DNA of 64,000 nucleotides from Sphingobacterium phlebotomi (GCF_008180195.1 NZ_VTAV01000007.1:1-64000); one strand, 5' to 3'; positions 18,981 through 28,283 are shown, numbered from the stretch's first letter. Notes: generated by a model not told the origin, from the sequence alone. Made by a program: numbers and translations.

Positions 18981-19211
18981 GAGAACATTCCGAAAGGCTT
19001 AATCGGAGAATGTTGGATAAGCGATAACATATTTGAGGTTTTGAAGGCTTTGGAAGACATGGACGAAAACCAAAAAGAACCGTTCCTAATATAGTGCGAC
19101 AACGGGCATCATAGTTTATCCGAGGGGGATATATACGACCTAATAAGCGACTTTGAAAATGACTATATCGGCGAATACGAGGACGAAGGATTAGACTACT
19201 TTCTTTCATGA
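18981..19211 (+). pseudogene. Relic of antirestriction gene ardA
   Basis: Plus-strand frame from E-N-I-P-K-G-L-I-G-E-C-W to D-Y-I-G-E-Y-E-D-E matches the central part of the ArdA protein encoded at 27494-28027, with one in-frame TAG at 19092-19094 and a premature stop at 19209. Both ends are missing. Together with the two preceding relics it is a decayed, inverted copy of the ardA-small ORF-recombinase cassette at 27.5-30.3 kb. Confidence 0.78.
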
Positions 19212-19312
19212 GTTGAGACGAAAAAAAGTAGCAGAGAAACCTAAGATTGTAATTAATAAACTTTGCTTTACTTACCGATAAAGACAGGCTTTAATTTTTT
19301 AAATTTGTAGTA

Positions 19313-19513
19313 TTGAAGCAACCGTTGGTTGAAAAGTATGATATAGCAGACCTAGATGTTTCAGGATATGAATTTACATCAAGCCTTGAAAGAGGACGAA
19401 AAGAAATCAGAATTGAAATTTCCAGATACCAATCGGAGTTTTCTACTGATGGTTGGGGAAGACGAATTGAGAACCCTCTAAACGAAGCACAAAATGATAC
19501 CACTTGTATTTGA
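19313..19513 (+). CDS. Small hypothetical protein (uncertain)
   Basis: Open frame of 66 codons from a TTG, 5 nt after a consensus -7 box (TAAATTTG, 19300-19307). The product is charged with no membrane segment and no recognised family. It could be a real small gene or the tail of a lost gene. The remaining bases between 19212 and 19591 hold only this frame and the SDR promoter. Confidence 0.3.
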   Translation: MKQPLVEKYDIADLDVSGYEFTSSLERGRKEIRIEISRYQSEFSTDGWGRRIENPLNEAQNDTTCI

Positions 19514-19567
19514 ACACACCAAACCCGGATTTGGACACATTCTAAAATACTTTTTATTTGAACTTTG
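19510..19567 (+). promoter_or_regulatory. AraC-type tandem site and promoter of the SDR gene
   Basis: Direct repeats TTGAACAC (19510-19517) and TTGGACAC (19531-19538) start 21 bp apart. Exactly 21 nt after the second is the -7-like box GAACTTTG (19560-19567). This is the layout expected for an AraC-family activator bound on one DNA face beside the -33 region; an AraC gene follows the SDR gene. Confidence 0.6.
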
Positions 19568-19591
19568 CATCATAATTAAAATGAAAATATT

Positions 19592-20425
19592 ATGAGCAAA
19601 CAAAAAGTATGGTTTATTACAGGAGCATCCAAAGGAATGGGGCTTGAGGTGGCAAAGATTGTTTTAGCAAATGGTGGCAAAGTAATTGCAACTTCCAGAA
19701 ATTTGGATGAGCAAATAGCAAACATCGGCGAAGCGTCAGAAACTTTTCTTCCATTGAAAGTGGATATTACCAGTGAAACTGAAGTGAAATTAGCTATCGA
19801 AAAGGGTATTGAAACATTTGGACAAATCGATGTGGTTCTAAATAATGCAGGTTATAACCTGCTGGGCAATATGGAGGAGCTGAGTGATGCTGAGTTCCGT
19901 CAAACAATGGATGTGAATGTGTTTGGGATGACTAACGTTATAAGGCACATATTGCCTCATCTTCGCAAAAATAAATCTGGGCATATCATGAATACCTCCT
20001 CAATGATGGGCTATATGAGTTATCCTGCTAATGGGAGCTATAGTGCATCAAAGTTTGCCGTCATCGGATTATCCGAAGCACTTGCACAGGAGGTGGCTCC
20101 TTTTGGTATACATGTTACCATTCTTGTCCCCGGAACATTCCGCACAAGTTTTATGAGCGATAGCAGTCTGGCAGTGGCAAAAAATAAAATCGACGACTAT
20201 AACCTGAAACAACAGGTAGAACTTTTCAGAAGTTATGATGGTAAGCAACCGGGTAACCCTGCAAAATTAGCTGAGGTTCTATACGAAATCAGCAATCTTC
20301 CAGAACCACCATTACACTTGCCTTTGGGAACGGACAGTTATCAATCCATCGTTGAACAGCGAAAAAAGGAAGCGATTGAACTGGAAAAATGGAAAGAGTT
20401 ATCTTTTTCCACTGATTTTAAATAA
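19592..20425 (+). CDS. SDR family oxidoreductase
   Basis: Complete 277-residue short-chain dehydrogenase/reductase. Cofactor motif T-G-A-S-K-G-M-G (residues 10-17), N-N-A-G near 88, catalytic Ser in the N-T-S-S-M segment and Y-S-A-S-K near residues 150-154. It probably reduces or oxidises a small carbonyl or alcohol with NAD(P). Nine nt after its stop an AraC regulator starts, so the two form an operon controlled by the tandem site upstream. Confidence 0.93.
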   Translation: MSKQKVWFITGASKGMGLEVAKIVLANGGKVIATSRNLDEQIANIGEASETFLPLKVDITSETEVKLAIEKGIETFGQIDVVLNNAGYNLLGNMEELSDAEFRQTMDVNVFGMTNVIRHILPHLRKNKSGHIMNTSSMMGYMSYPANGSYSASKFAVIGLSEALAQEVAPFGIHVTILVPGTFRTSFMSDSSLAVAKNKIDDYNLKQQVELFRSYDGKQPGNPAKLAEVLYEISNLPEPPLHLPLGTDSYQSIVEQRKKEAIELEKWKELSFSTDFK

Positions 20426-20433
20426 AACGAAGG

Positions 20434-21345
20434 ATGAAAAAAGCTACTCCATATAAGATTAATTCTATTTCTGAACTGCATCGTTTGTTTAGTTTGAAAA
20501 AACCGGATCATCCATTGATAAGTGTTATCGATTTTAAATTGCTCAAATTTGGAGATAGCGAAATTTGGAAAAGCTTTTATTATGATTTCTATTGCGTTGC
20601 CTGTAAAAAAGGTTCTTCCAGGAAGTTCAAATACGGGCAACGCAATTATGATTTTGACGAAGGTATAATGGGCTTCACGAAACCAGGACAGATATTTTCA
20701 GTTACAAACGTCTCAGATGATCCTGTATCCGGTTTTATGTTAGTCTTTAAACCAGAGCTGATTCGCCATTATAGATTGGGTAAGGTAATCGGTAGCTACA
20801 ATTTTTTTTCTTATTCCACGGCTGAGGCTTTACATCTTTCGGAAAAAGAGGATGAAATAATTATATCCCTCCTTCAGCAAATGCAGAATGAGTTAAGAAA
20901 TAACATCGATCAATACAGTCAGGATCTTATTGTCTCACATATAGAGCTGCTTCTTAACTATGCGAAGCGTTTTCACAACAGACAGTTTCTCACACGAAAT
21001 TCCGAGAACAATGATCTACTAACGGAAATAGAGGAATTATTGACCGATTATCTAGATAATAAATCAGCTGTCTCTGGACTGCCGACTGTTCAACACATAT
21101 CGAATGAACTCAATATGTCGCCCGATTATCTAAGTGATATGTTGCGAAACCTCACTGGTCAAAATGCGCAAACATATATCCATGGGTTTGTCATTGATAA
21201 GGCCAAAGAATTACTTTCTACCACAAATTTTAGCGTCAGCGAAATAGCATACCAATTAGGTTTTGAATATTCGCAATCATTCAGCAAGTTATTTAAAAAG
21301 AAAACCAATAAAACAGCTTTGCAATATAGGGCATCATTTAATTGA
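20434..21345 (+). CDS. AraC family transcriptional regulator
   Basis: A 303-residue activator: N-terminal cupin-like ligand domain and C-terminal double helix-turn-helix (about 195-300) with the signature I-A-Y-Q-L-G-F-E-Y-S-Q-S-F-S-K-L-F-K-K. It follows the SDR gene by 8 nt. It most likely activates that SDR and possibly the relatives at 16816 and 24663 through the tandem TTGAACAC-type sites. The inducer is unknown. Confidence 0.92.
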   Translation: MKKATPYKINSISELHRLFSLKKPDHPLISVIDFKLLKFGDSEIWKSFYYDFYCVACKKGSSRKFKYGQRNYDFDEGIMGFTKPGQIFSVTNVSDDPVSGFMLVFKPELIRHYRLGKVIGSYNFFSYSTAEALHLSEKEDEIIISLLQQMQNELRNNIDQYSQDLIVSHIELLLNYAKRFHNRQFLTRNSENNDLLTEIEELLTDYLDNKSAVSGLPTVQHISNELNMSPDYLSDMLRNLTGQNAQTYIHGFVIDKAKELLSTTNFSVSEIAYQLGFEYSQSFSKLFKKKTNKTALQYRASFN

Positions 21346-21523
21346 GTAATAAGTATTTCTTACCGCCGCAAATGCATTTTAGTTTAGAATAAGAACCCCA
21401 AAAAAATAGTTGATTCCCTTTCAAATTAGAATGCCACTACAGGACATTTTCGTGGGTGCTTTTAGGAATTTACACTGATCAATTTTCGTTATTCAGAGAT
21501 TTAATTTTAGCAAAAAAAGCATA

Positions 21524-21952
21524 ATGAATAAAGGTAAAAAAATATCAAAAGGCCTTTTATGGACTTCCTATATCATAAAAAGCATATTGTTTGTAATGTT
21601 CTTGACGGGAGCACTCAACTATCTTTTACTATCGGAAAGGACTGTTAGTAGTATTGTTGAAATGGGCTATCCAAAAACTTCAATACCTTATTTGGGAATC
21701 GCTCTACTCTTTGCTAACATTTTATATTTAATTCCTAAAACAACATTTGTTGGAGCATTATTTCTTACGGCTTATCTAGGAGGTGCAGTCGCTACTCACG
21801 TAATCCACGACGACCCAATCTTAAATATCCTGTCACCTGTAATTTTTGGTGTTTTTGTTTGGTTCAGTATTTGGTTAGGAAATGAAAAATTCGAATTTAA
21901 AGCCTCGTTTATGAAGCAAAGCCGTTTGTTCAAAAAAACAATTTTATTTTAA
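21524..21952 (+). CDS. DoxX family membrane protein
   Basis: A 142-residue four-helix membrane protein of the DoxX-like family, with a G-Y-P segment between helices one and two and a H-V-I-H motif near the third. It is followed by tetR; the tetR operator overlaps its stop codon. Possibly part of the same stress module. The stretch 21346-21523 has no gene. Confidence 0.8.
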   Translation: MNKGKKISKGLLWTSYIIKSILFVMFLTGALNYLLLSERTVSSIVEMGYPKTSIPYLGIALLFANILYLIPKTTFVGALFLTAYLGGAVATHVIHDDPILNILSPVIFGVFVWFSIWLGNEKFEFKASFMKQSRLFKKTILF

Positions 21953-21979
21953 ACCATTCAGTTTAATTCATTATCTTTG
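21948..21979 (+). promoter_or_regulatory. tetR promoter with TetR-type palindrome
   Basis: TTTAAAC-N6-GTTTAA lies at 21948-21966, overlapping the expected -33 position, followed by a perfect -7 box TATCTTTG (21972-21979) seven nt before the ATG. Closely similar palindromes stand before the ABM and AKR genes downstream, so this is probably the binding site of the regulator itself. Confidence 0.6.
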
Positions 21980-21986
21980 CACCATT

Positions 21987-22562
21987 ATGCCGCGACAAAA
22001 AGAATTCAATTACGAAGAAAAGCTGACCGTAGCCAAGGATATTTTCTGGAAAAACGGATATAATGCCACGTCAATGAATGATTTGGAAAACGCGATGAAA
22101 ATCAACAGGAGCAGTATGTATCTTACCTACGGCAACAAACACGAATTGTTTATAAAAGCATTAAATCAATACATCCAAAACAAGAGCAAGCAATACAATG
22201 AAGCAGTAAAAAAAGGAAGCAATCCGTTGGAGGCAGTGAAAAATATTATCAATTCTGTTTTTGAATCTGCCATTACCGAAACCAACTGTCTTTTTACCAA
22301 TTCGATTTATGAACTTGGTCTTGCAGATAAAGAAGTGGGTGAAATTCTAAAAAAAGAAACACTATCCGCAGTAGAGCAAATAGAAACCTTGTTGAATAAA
22401 GCGAAAGAAAATGGAAGCCTGAAAACCGATAAATCAACCCGGGCATTGGCACATTTTATTGTTTCGGGATTGGCTTCGATTTATTACAATCAGATATTAT
22501 TTTCTGACAACAAATTAACCAAACAATCAGCCGAAATATTATTTCAATCTATCATCAAATAA
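21987..22562 (+). CDS. TetR/AcrR family repressor
   Basis: A 191-residue repressor with N-terminal helix-turn-helix (about 20-60; motif G-Y-N-A-T-S-M-N-D-L) and an all-helical ligand domain with conserved C-L-F-T-N-S near residue 108. This subgroup (YcdC/NemR-like) often senses electrophiles through Cys, and a Cys is present in that motif. The repeated palindromes before this gene, the ABM gene and the AKR gene define a probable regulon. Confidence 0.9.
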   Translation: MPRQKEFNYEEKLTVAKDIFWKNGYNATSMNDLENAMKINRSSMYLTYGNKHELFIKALNQYIQNKSKQYNEAVKKGSNPLEAVKNIINSVFESAITETNCLFTNSIYELGLADKEVGEILKKETLSAVEQIETLLNKAKENGSLKTDKSTRALAHFIVSGLASIYYNQILFSDNKLTKQSAEILFQSIIK

Positions 22563-22577
22563 TTTTTTTGCCCTATA

Positions 22578-22595
22578 TTAAAACGAACAGTTTAA
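22578..22595 (+). promoter_or_regulatory. TetR-type operator before the ABM gene
   Basis: Palindrome TTAAAAC-N5-GTTTAA, 16 nt before the ABM start codon; nearly the same as the site at 23428-23445 and related to the one before tetR. Confidence 0.6.
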
Positions 22596-22611
22596 AATAA
22601 TAATAGACAAT

Positions 22612-23397
22612 ATGAAAAGAAGAAGAAAACAAATTAGAAACAGGTGGATTCCTAATTTCACATTAGGAATAATTAGTTTATTCATAATAAATAGTTGCAA
22701 TCAGGCAGAATCAAATAAAATGGATAAAACCGATAATAGAACAGGACAAGAAATTTCTGAAACCTTTCAGGAATTGGGTTTCTTTGGTGAAATTAAGCAA
22801 GAGAAATGGAACGATTTTGTTCAGGCAGTTCAAAATAATGTAAGCCATTCAAGACAAGAATCAGGAAATTTAGCTTTTAGTCTGTATCAGTCAGCAGACG
22901 GTAAATATGAGGCATTTTGGTTTGAACGTTTTGAAAACAAACAGGCCCATAATTTTCACAAAGAACAGGACTATTTCAAAAATGCAATTAGTGCAATTCA
23001 ACAATCTTTGGCGGGAGAAGCGAACTCCATTGAATTGAAAGAAGTGAATGAAATCCCTGCACAAGAAGCTGTAATCCCTCAAAATCCCGAATTAACACAC
23101 AATGTAATCGTCCTGTTTGATGTCAAACCCGACAAGCGACAAAGTTTTATCAACGCGATGCAGGAAGTTACATTTCCATCAAGAAACGCAACGGGTAATT
23201 TAGAGTTTAATCTGTATCGATATGCCAGTGAACCCAATAAATTTGTGTTGATTGAAAGTTGGCAGGATGCCGATAATCACAAGGCTCATTTGGAGCAGGA
23301 ATATTCAAAAAAGCTTAATCAATTACTGGAAGATGTCTTTGCATCAAATCCGATGGGCACCCGCTGGCTTGTGAAAGATATTTCGATTAACAAATAA
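22612..23397 (+). CDS. Lipoprotein with two antibiotic-biosynthesis-monooxygenase-like domains
   Basis: A 261-residue protein with a basic N terminus, a hydrophobic segment and a lipobox ending in Cys near residue 30 (IINSCNQ). It then carries two ferredoxin-like ABM domains (about 60-140 and 160-250), each with the pattern S-R-x-E-x-G-N-L-x-F-x-L-Y or its variant. Such domains dimerise and act as quinone monooxygenases or sensors of small aromatic compounds. The tandem, lipid-anchored form suggests a periplasmic function. It belongs to the TetR regulon. Confidence 0.82.
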   Translation: MKRRRKQIRNRWIPNFTLGIISLFIINSCNQAESNKMDKTDNRTGQEISETFQELGFFGEIKQEKWNDFVQAVQNNVSHSRQESGNLAFSLYQSADGKYEAFWFERFENKQAHNFHKEQDYFKNAISAIQQSLAGEANSIELKEVNEIPAQEAVIPQNPELTHNVIVLFDVKPDKRQSFINAMQEVTFPSRNATGNLEFNLYRYASEPNKFVLIESWQDADNHKAHLEQEYSKKLNQLLEDVFASNPMGTRWLVKDISINK

Positions 23398-23427
23398 AAT
23401 CTGACGTATATATTTTTTTAAGTCATT

Positions 23428-23445
23428 TTAAAACGATTGGTTTAA
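23428..23445 (+). promoter_or_regulatory. TetR-type operator before the second AKR gene
   Basis: Palindrome TTAAAAC-N5-GTTTAA located 35 nt before the aldo/keto reductase start; matches the operator at 22578-22595 in both arms and spacing. Confidence 0.6.
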
Positions 23446-23459
23446 TTAATATTTAATAG

Positions 23460-24350
<891 letters not shown>

Positions 24351-24353
24351 CAA

Positions 24354-24389
24354 AAGGCTATCTTGAAAAATCTATTTCAAGATAGCCTT
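24354..24389 (+). terminator. Rho-independent terminator
   Basis: Perfect 15-bp stem (AAGGCTATCTTGAAA at 24354-24368 with its complement at 24375-24389), 6-nt loop, directly after the aldo/keto reductase stop. T-rich sequence follows. Confidence 0.8.
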
Positions 24390-24566
24390 ATTTATGACAA
24401 TAAATATCATTTAAGACCAAAGAACACAGTTATGAAATATAAACAATTGGAACATTAGGGCTTTCCCGTTTCTCAAACATAATCCAAGAAAGGAAAATAA
24501 AAAACAACTAACCACACAGAAAAAAAATTAGAAAGACAAACGAACCAAACGCACCACCCCAAACGT

Positions 24567-24634
24567 TTGACCTTTTCAGCACACAAACTTGGACTTTTCA
24601 ACAAAACACACATTGCAAGCCCAAGCTACCTTTG
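24567..24634 (+). promoter_or_regulatory. Promoter region of the SDR fragment with tandem repeats
   Basis: Repeats TTGACCTTTTCA (24567-24578) and TTGGACTTTTCA (24589-24600) start 22 bp apart, and a perfect -7 box TACCTTTG lies at 24627-24634. They resemble the AraC-type sites of the other SDR genes, but spacing to the -7 box differs. The rest of the gap 24390-24662 is A-rich and holds no gene. Confidence 0.45.
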
Positions 24635-24662
24635 TACTATCAATAATTAAAAAAATAAAATA

Positions 24663-24836
24663 ATGGCAAAGACAGTTTTAGTAACGGGAACTGCGGCAGT
24701 GATTGGCAAAGCAACCGCAATTTATTTGGCACAAAACGGTTACAATGTTTATGGTGCCGCACGCAGGACAGAAAAAATGCAAGATCTCAAAACCTATGGT
24801 ATTAAACCGATTAAATTGTACACTATCACTATCTAA
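24663..24836 (+). pseudogene. Short-chain dehydrogenase, only the first 57 residues left
   Basis: Starts as a classical SDR (V-L-V-T-G then G-K-A-T-A, with the second strand ending A-A-R-R) but reads into a stop after I-K-P-I-K-L, where an Asp-Val segment is expected. The active site is absent. About 110 nt of unrelated sequence follow before the inverted recombinase fragment, so mobile-element activity probably removed the rest. Confidence 0.75.
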
Positions 24837-24947
24837 ACACAAATATTGCTCATAGCAATGAGTTCCTTTCATGATACGGTACGAACTCCTGTAAGATTTT
24901 TCTATGGAGATATGCCGGAATATATTAAAACTTCATTTTTATTTGCC

Positions 24948-25703
24948 CTACTTTTGTAGGGTTTTGGGATGTTTAGGTTTAGGTTGATTATTCTTTTCTA
25001 CATTCAAATCATGCTGATAGGGGCTATCTTTCAACTGGTTCAATCGTCTTAAATCTTCCAAAAAAGAGTTCGAGTTCTGTACCAGTGGGTTCACTGATTG
25101 GGACAAATCTGAAAACAACAGATTTGTCCCATTTTTTTTGCCTTGTAACTTATTGTTATTCTGATAGATAAGAGCGATGGCGGAATTTAACCGAGCGGTT
25201 CGATGTTGTGTGCCGTCAAATTCCAAAAAATCGGGGAACATCGAACCAATTATAGCACGTTTTTCCTCAATATTGCCGTTTTCATAGCGTCTATCAATGT
25301 TTGCGACCTTTTTTAAGGCAGAAGCTACCAAATCTTTTATCTCTGTTCCAACCCCTGCCAAGTCATTCAATTTCGTTTCCAAATCCTCAATCTTTCCTTT
25401 GGTCAATTTTTTTACTTCTTGAAAATCGTCATCTGCCATTTCTCCATCGGCATTCTTTAAAAGTGCATTTTGATAGCGTTTGTTCAGCGTATTAATTTCG
25501 TCTATGATATTAGCACGTTGGGTATTTTGAATTTTGTTTTGGTTGTTGAAGTCTTTTATAAAGGCTTCGATAAAAACGTCAACCATCCCCTCCTTTGGGG
25601 AAAGATACCGTAGCTGTTTTATAAAAGCCTCATTAACGGGTTCAGCTTTGAAACGTGTTCCGCAGGATGAGGAACAATGGTAATGATTTTTATCAAATGC
25701 TGT
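24948..25703 (-). pseudogene. C-terminal fragment of large serine recombinase
   Basis: Minus-strand frame that begins inside the zinc-ribbon region (H-Y-H-C-S-S-S-C-G) and runs through the coiled-coil part (M-V-D-V-F-I-E-A-F and onward) to a tail of about 60 residues beyond the hairpin at 25099-25131. It is highly similar to the C-terminal half of the recombinase at 28707-30305 and lies inverted to it. The N-terminal catalytic and DNA-binding domains are missing. An internal ATG at 25586 leaves an open frame of 212 codons that could be mistaken for a gene. Confidence 0.85.
25099..25131 (+). terminator. 13-bp hairpin plus T-tract inside the recombinase fragment
   Basis: TGGGACAAATCTG (25099-25111) pairs perfectly with CAGATTTGTCCCA (25119-25131), and eight T follow on the plus strand, giving a terminator that faces against the recombinase frame. 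The same structure with compensating base changes occurs at 30206-30238. Confidence 0.7.
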
Positions 25704-25716
25704 TGTATAACTGGCT

Positions 25717-26589
25717 TTAATTCACTTCTGATAATGGCAAGATTTGATCATTTACAATAATTTCAGGATCTACTATTCGTTTTTTAGTCGTTAACTTGTT
25801 GTTTTCCAGCTCGCCACCTCTTATTTTATCAATCCATTGCATTAAATTGTATTTCTGATTTATTTTATCAATAAGAGAAAAGTCGTCCTCGAAAAAATCC
25901 TTTTCTTGAATTACTCCATTTCCTAAACAATATTTTATTATCTTCTTCATGATTACATTGATTTCGATATTTTCCTCACCTTCAAAATATTCGGTTGTCA
26001 GGAAGTTGTACTTTTCTTGAAACCATTCCCCGTAGGCTTTGGACTTTAGAACAATTCTATTGTCAAGACTGTCAAGACCATTTATAAACCAAGAAATCTC
26101 TTTAAGTGAGACTTGCCCAATCTGGAACATATCCCGAAGTGTATAATCTATCCTATCAGCTGACAAATAAGGTAGCGGGTATTCTAAAAGCTTGAATTTT
26201 TCTATATCTATAAATACTGTTCCATTAAGCTGATACTTCTCAAATACAGCGTTTAATTCATTATCTTTTAAAACGTCGACATATCTGCGTTCATGATAGT
26301 CTTCTCCCTCGACGTCGAGGACATAATCAATCAAGTGAGAAAATGCGGTATGCGAAATGTCATGAAGTAAACCAGCAATTTGTTCTTCAATACTTCCCCC
26401 CAGTTTTTTTATGATGAGCATTACCCCGATTGAATGCTCAAATCTTGTATGATTTATCTGTGGGTTAACCAAAAAGATAGAACCTCCTTGATGGATTTTC
26501 TTTAATCTCTGAAAGATGTTTGTCTGTATGATTTCTTCAATTACACCTGAAAATTCATGCTCTCCATATATTTTATCGATGTATTTCAT
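25717..26589 (-). CDS. HD-domain phosphohydrolase
   Basis: Protein of about 290 residues from the ATG at 26589; an upstream ATG at 26628 would add 13. It carries HD-superfamily metal residues: His in T-R-F-E-H-S-I-G, the doublet in L-L-H-D-I-S-H and a later Asp in S-A-D-R-I-D. It resembles the COG1078 dNTPase/phosphohydrolase group, but is shorter. Located between a recombinase fragment and ardA, it may be element cargo; anti-phage nucleotide depletion is one possible job, simple nucleotide housekeeping another. Confidence 0.8.
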   Translation of the reverse strand: MKYIDKIYGEHEFSGVIEEIIQTNIFQRLKKIHQGGSIFLVNPQINHTRFEHSIGVMLIIKKLGGSIEEQIAGLLHDISHTAFSHLIDYVLDVEGEDYHERRYVDVLKDNELNAVFEKYQLNGTVFIDIEKFKLLEYPLPYLSADRIDYTLRDMFQIGQVSLKEISWFINGLDSLDNRIVLKSKAYGEWFQEKYNFLTTEYFEGEENIEINVIMKKIIKYCLGNGVIQEKDFFEDDFSLIDKINQKYNLMQWIDKIRGGELENNKLTTKKRIVDPEIIVNDQILPLSEVN

Positions 26590-26628
26590 TTCTTTCTGCT
26601 TGAACACAATTCGTTCGAAATATGCCAT

Positions 26629-26939
26629 GCGTATTTTGAATGAATTGATATATTTTTTTATCTGAACAACAAATTTAGTCGTTTTTTTGCACAGGCATCA
26701 GATTTTTGACATATATTGCTAATAAGCTATCATCAATGCATTTGTTTCTTTGTGTTCACTAAAATGTAAAGCCTATTTGCAAAATGAAGATAAGGAAAGG
26801 CGCAGCGGAAGCATTTAGCAAAAGGGGTTGTTCCGCTTCCCGCAAAAAAGACTATTCCGACCTGGGGAGGATCTGTCTTTTTTGCCCGTCCGATTTTTCG
26901 GGCAAAATAATGGGAACGGCGTACCGCTCCCGTAAAAAT
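26629..26939. other. Intergenic region rich in inverted repeats
   Basis: No convincing gene. It contains an 11-bp perfect inverted repeat (GCAAAAAAGAC at 26842-26852 and its complement at 26875-26885), a second GCCCG/CGGGC stem (26884-26903) and a third imperfect hairpin just before 26940 that may terminate the minus-strand gene 26940-27338. Confidence 0.5.
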
Positions 26940-27338
26940 TCAACTGGTCACAATCATTTTATCATGCCCGAAAAGCAAGTGTATCGCTTCTTTCAGCTTT
27001 GGACTGCATTCCTCCCTGTCTGCATATTCAATAAGGCAGTTTGTTAAAAAAATGGCATTGTAGCCATCAAATAACTGGTCGGAAAACACCCGCGTACTGC
27101 GGTGTAACATAACGTTGTGCCGCTTCAAAACCTGTTCGGTATTGCTGACTAAGGCAAACCAAAAATCGGCGGTTACAAGCGTTCCATCAGCCCAAATACT
27201 GCGTATATATTCTTCCTGCGCTCTGAAGCGCTCCGTCTCCTGCTGTACAAAGAGGGTCAGGTCTTTAAGGTTTTTGGGGAATAGTTTAGCAAGTAAATAC
27301 CCTTTTTCTACGTTGTTCATTTCGTCCAATGCTTTCAT
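26940..27338 (-). CDS. Hypothetical mobile-element protein
   Basis: A 132-residue, mostly helical soluble protein with a Trp/Phe-rich centre; no catalytic motif recognised. The start M-K-A-L-D-E-M-N is reasonable. The gene lies downstream of ardA on the same strand, a position often taken by small unknown genes of Bacteroidota conjugative elements. Role unknown. Confidence 0.65.
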   Translation of the reverse strand: MKALDEMNNVEKGYLLAKLFPKNLKDLTLFVQQETERFRAQEEYIRSIWADGTLVTADFWFALVSNTEQVLKRHNVMLHRSTRVFSDQLFDGYNAIFLTNCLIEYADREECSPKLKEAIHLLFGHDKMIVTS

Positions 27339-27460
27339 GTTCTTATACTTTTTTAGTGTTAATCTTCTTCAATTTTATGACAGTTGTACTGCACCCTTTT
27401 CACCGCTTAGCGGTACTGCTTTTTTCCGTATCATGCCCGTATCATGTTTTGATTGTTGAT

Positions 27461-27488
27461 AGGCGACCACCTTTGCAGGCGGTCGCCT
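27461..27488 (-). terminator. GC-rich hairpin after ardA
   Basis: AGGCGACC (27461-27468) pairs with GGTCGCCT (27481-27488), with further partial pairing inside. It lies directly after the ardA stop; no T-tract follows, so it may slow polymerase or protect the 3' end. Confidence 0.4.
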
Positions 27489-27493
27489 GTGGG

Positions 27494-28027
27494 CTACGAA
27501 TTGTAGAATACATGACCGTCCTCGCTCCAATAATCACCGCTAAACAGGTCACGGGCAAAAGCCTCATAATCGAAATACCTTTTTGCAAATTCGGGCAGGT
27601 CCATTTGCTCTATCTGTTCATAGGCAAAATCTTCCTCGTCCTTGTATTCGCCTATATAATCATCGTCAAAGCCGCTTATAAGGTCGTTTATATCTTCCTC
27701 GGATAGCTTACGGTGTCCATTGTCGCACCATATTAGGAATGCCTCTTTTCGGGTTTCGTCCATATCCTCCAAAGCCTCCAAAACCTCAAATACGTTGTCA
27801 CTTATCCAACATTCGCCGATTAAGCTATTTGGGATATTTTCGTAATCTTGGAACATAAATTCGGGGTCTTCCTCGTTATCGTGCAGCTCCCTGCAAGCGG
27901 TATAAAATTCTTCCTTGTCCGCGTAGTCGGATAGCGTTAGCCACTTCCCGAAGATTGAACCGTCATTATATTTTGCGTATGTGCCGACATATACCCTTGC
28001 TTCCGATGTATTGATTTGATGTGTCAT
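27494..28027 (-). CDS. ardA: Antirestriction protein ArdA
   Basis: DNA-mimic antirestriction protein that shields an incoming element from type I restriction. The ATG at 28027 gives 177 residues, the usual length, starting M-T-H-Q-I-N-T-S-E-A-R-V-Y-V-G-T-Y; an ATG at 28135 would add 36 atypical residues. The protein is very acidic with conserved G-K-W-L, C-R-E-L-H, D-P-E-F-M-F-Q-D-Y-E and C-terminal D-Y-E-A-F-A-R-D-L motifs. It is part of the recombinase-bearing element; a decayed copy sits at 18981-19211. Confidence 0.92.
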   Translation of the reverse strand: MTHQINTSEARVYVGTYAKYNDGSIFGKWLTLSDYADKEEFYTACRELHDNEEDPEFMFQDYENIPNSLIGECWISDNVFEVLEALEDMDETRKEAFLIWCDNGHRKLSEEDINDLISGFDDDYIGEYKDEEDFAYEQIEQMDLPEFAKRYFDYEAFARDLFSGDYWSEDGHVFYNS

Positions 28028-28204
28028 TTCTTTACTGTTTTGAACTGATTTTTTTGATTTATTCGGCAATGAGAGGAGGTGCTGTTGTTTTGTTTCAATA
28101 CCATTTCCAATGCTTATTTTCCTCATGCCTGACATTTTTTTTATTCGTGTAAAGAGCCGGAGTATGCTATGTTTCGTTTCGGGAGCATAAAAGGTGAGTG
28201 TTTA

Positions 28205-28283
28205 GTAGGCACAAGGTTTTGGGAAAAAATACACCCAACGGGCTGGAGATTTTTTTCCAAACCTGTCTTGACCTTTTGCCTAC
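28205..28283 (+). repeat. Nested imperfect hairpin between ardA and the recombinase
   Basis: Outer arms 28205-28217 and 28271-28283 match in 12 of 13 positions; inner arms 28215-28230 and 28249-28263 also pair over about 13 bases. The whole folds into a long stem of nearly 80 nt. It overlaps the promoter toward the recombinase. The other bases of the 28136-28518 gap show no gene. Confidence 0.55.

Noticed and set aside
25040..25100. Possible tRNA remnant left of the hairpin at 25.1 kb (GTTCGAGTTC)
   Set aside because: T-stem does not pair and no acceptor or anticodon arm can be built.
26784..27047. Plus-strand open frame between HD gene and the 132-residue gene
   Set aside because: Runs antisense into the minus-strand gene and covers inverted repeats; no family, poor codon use.
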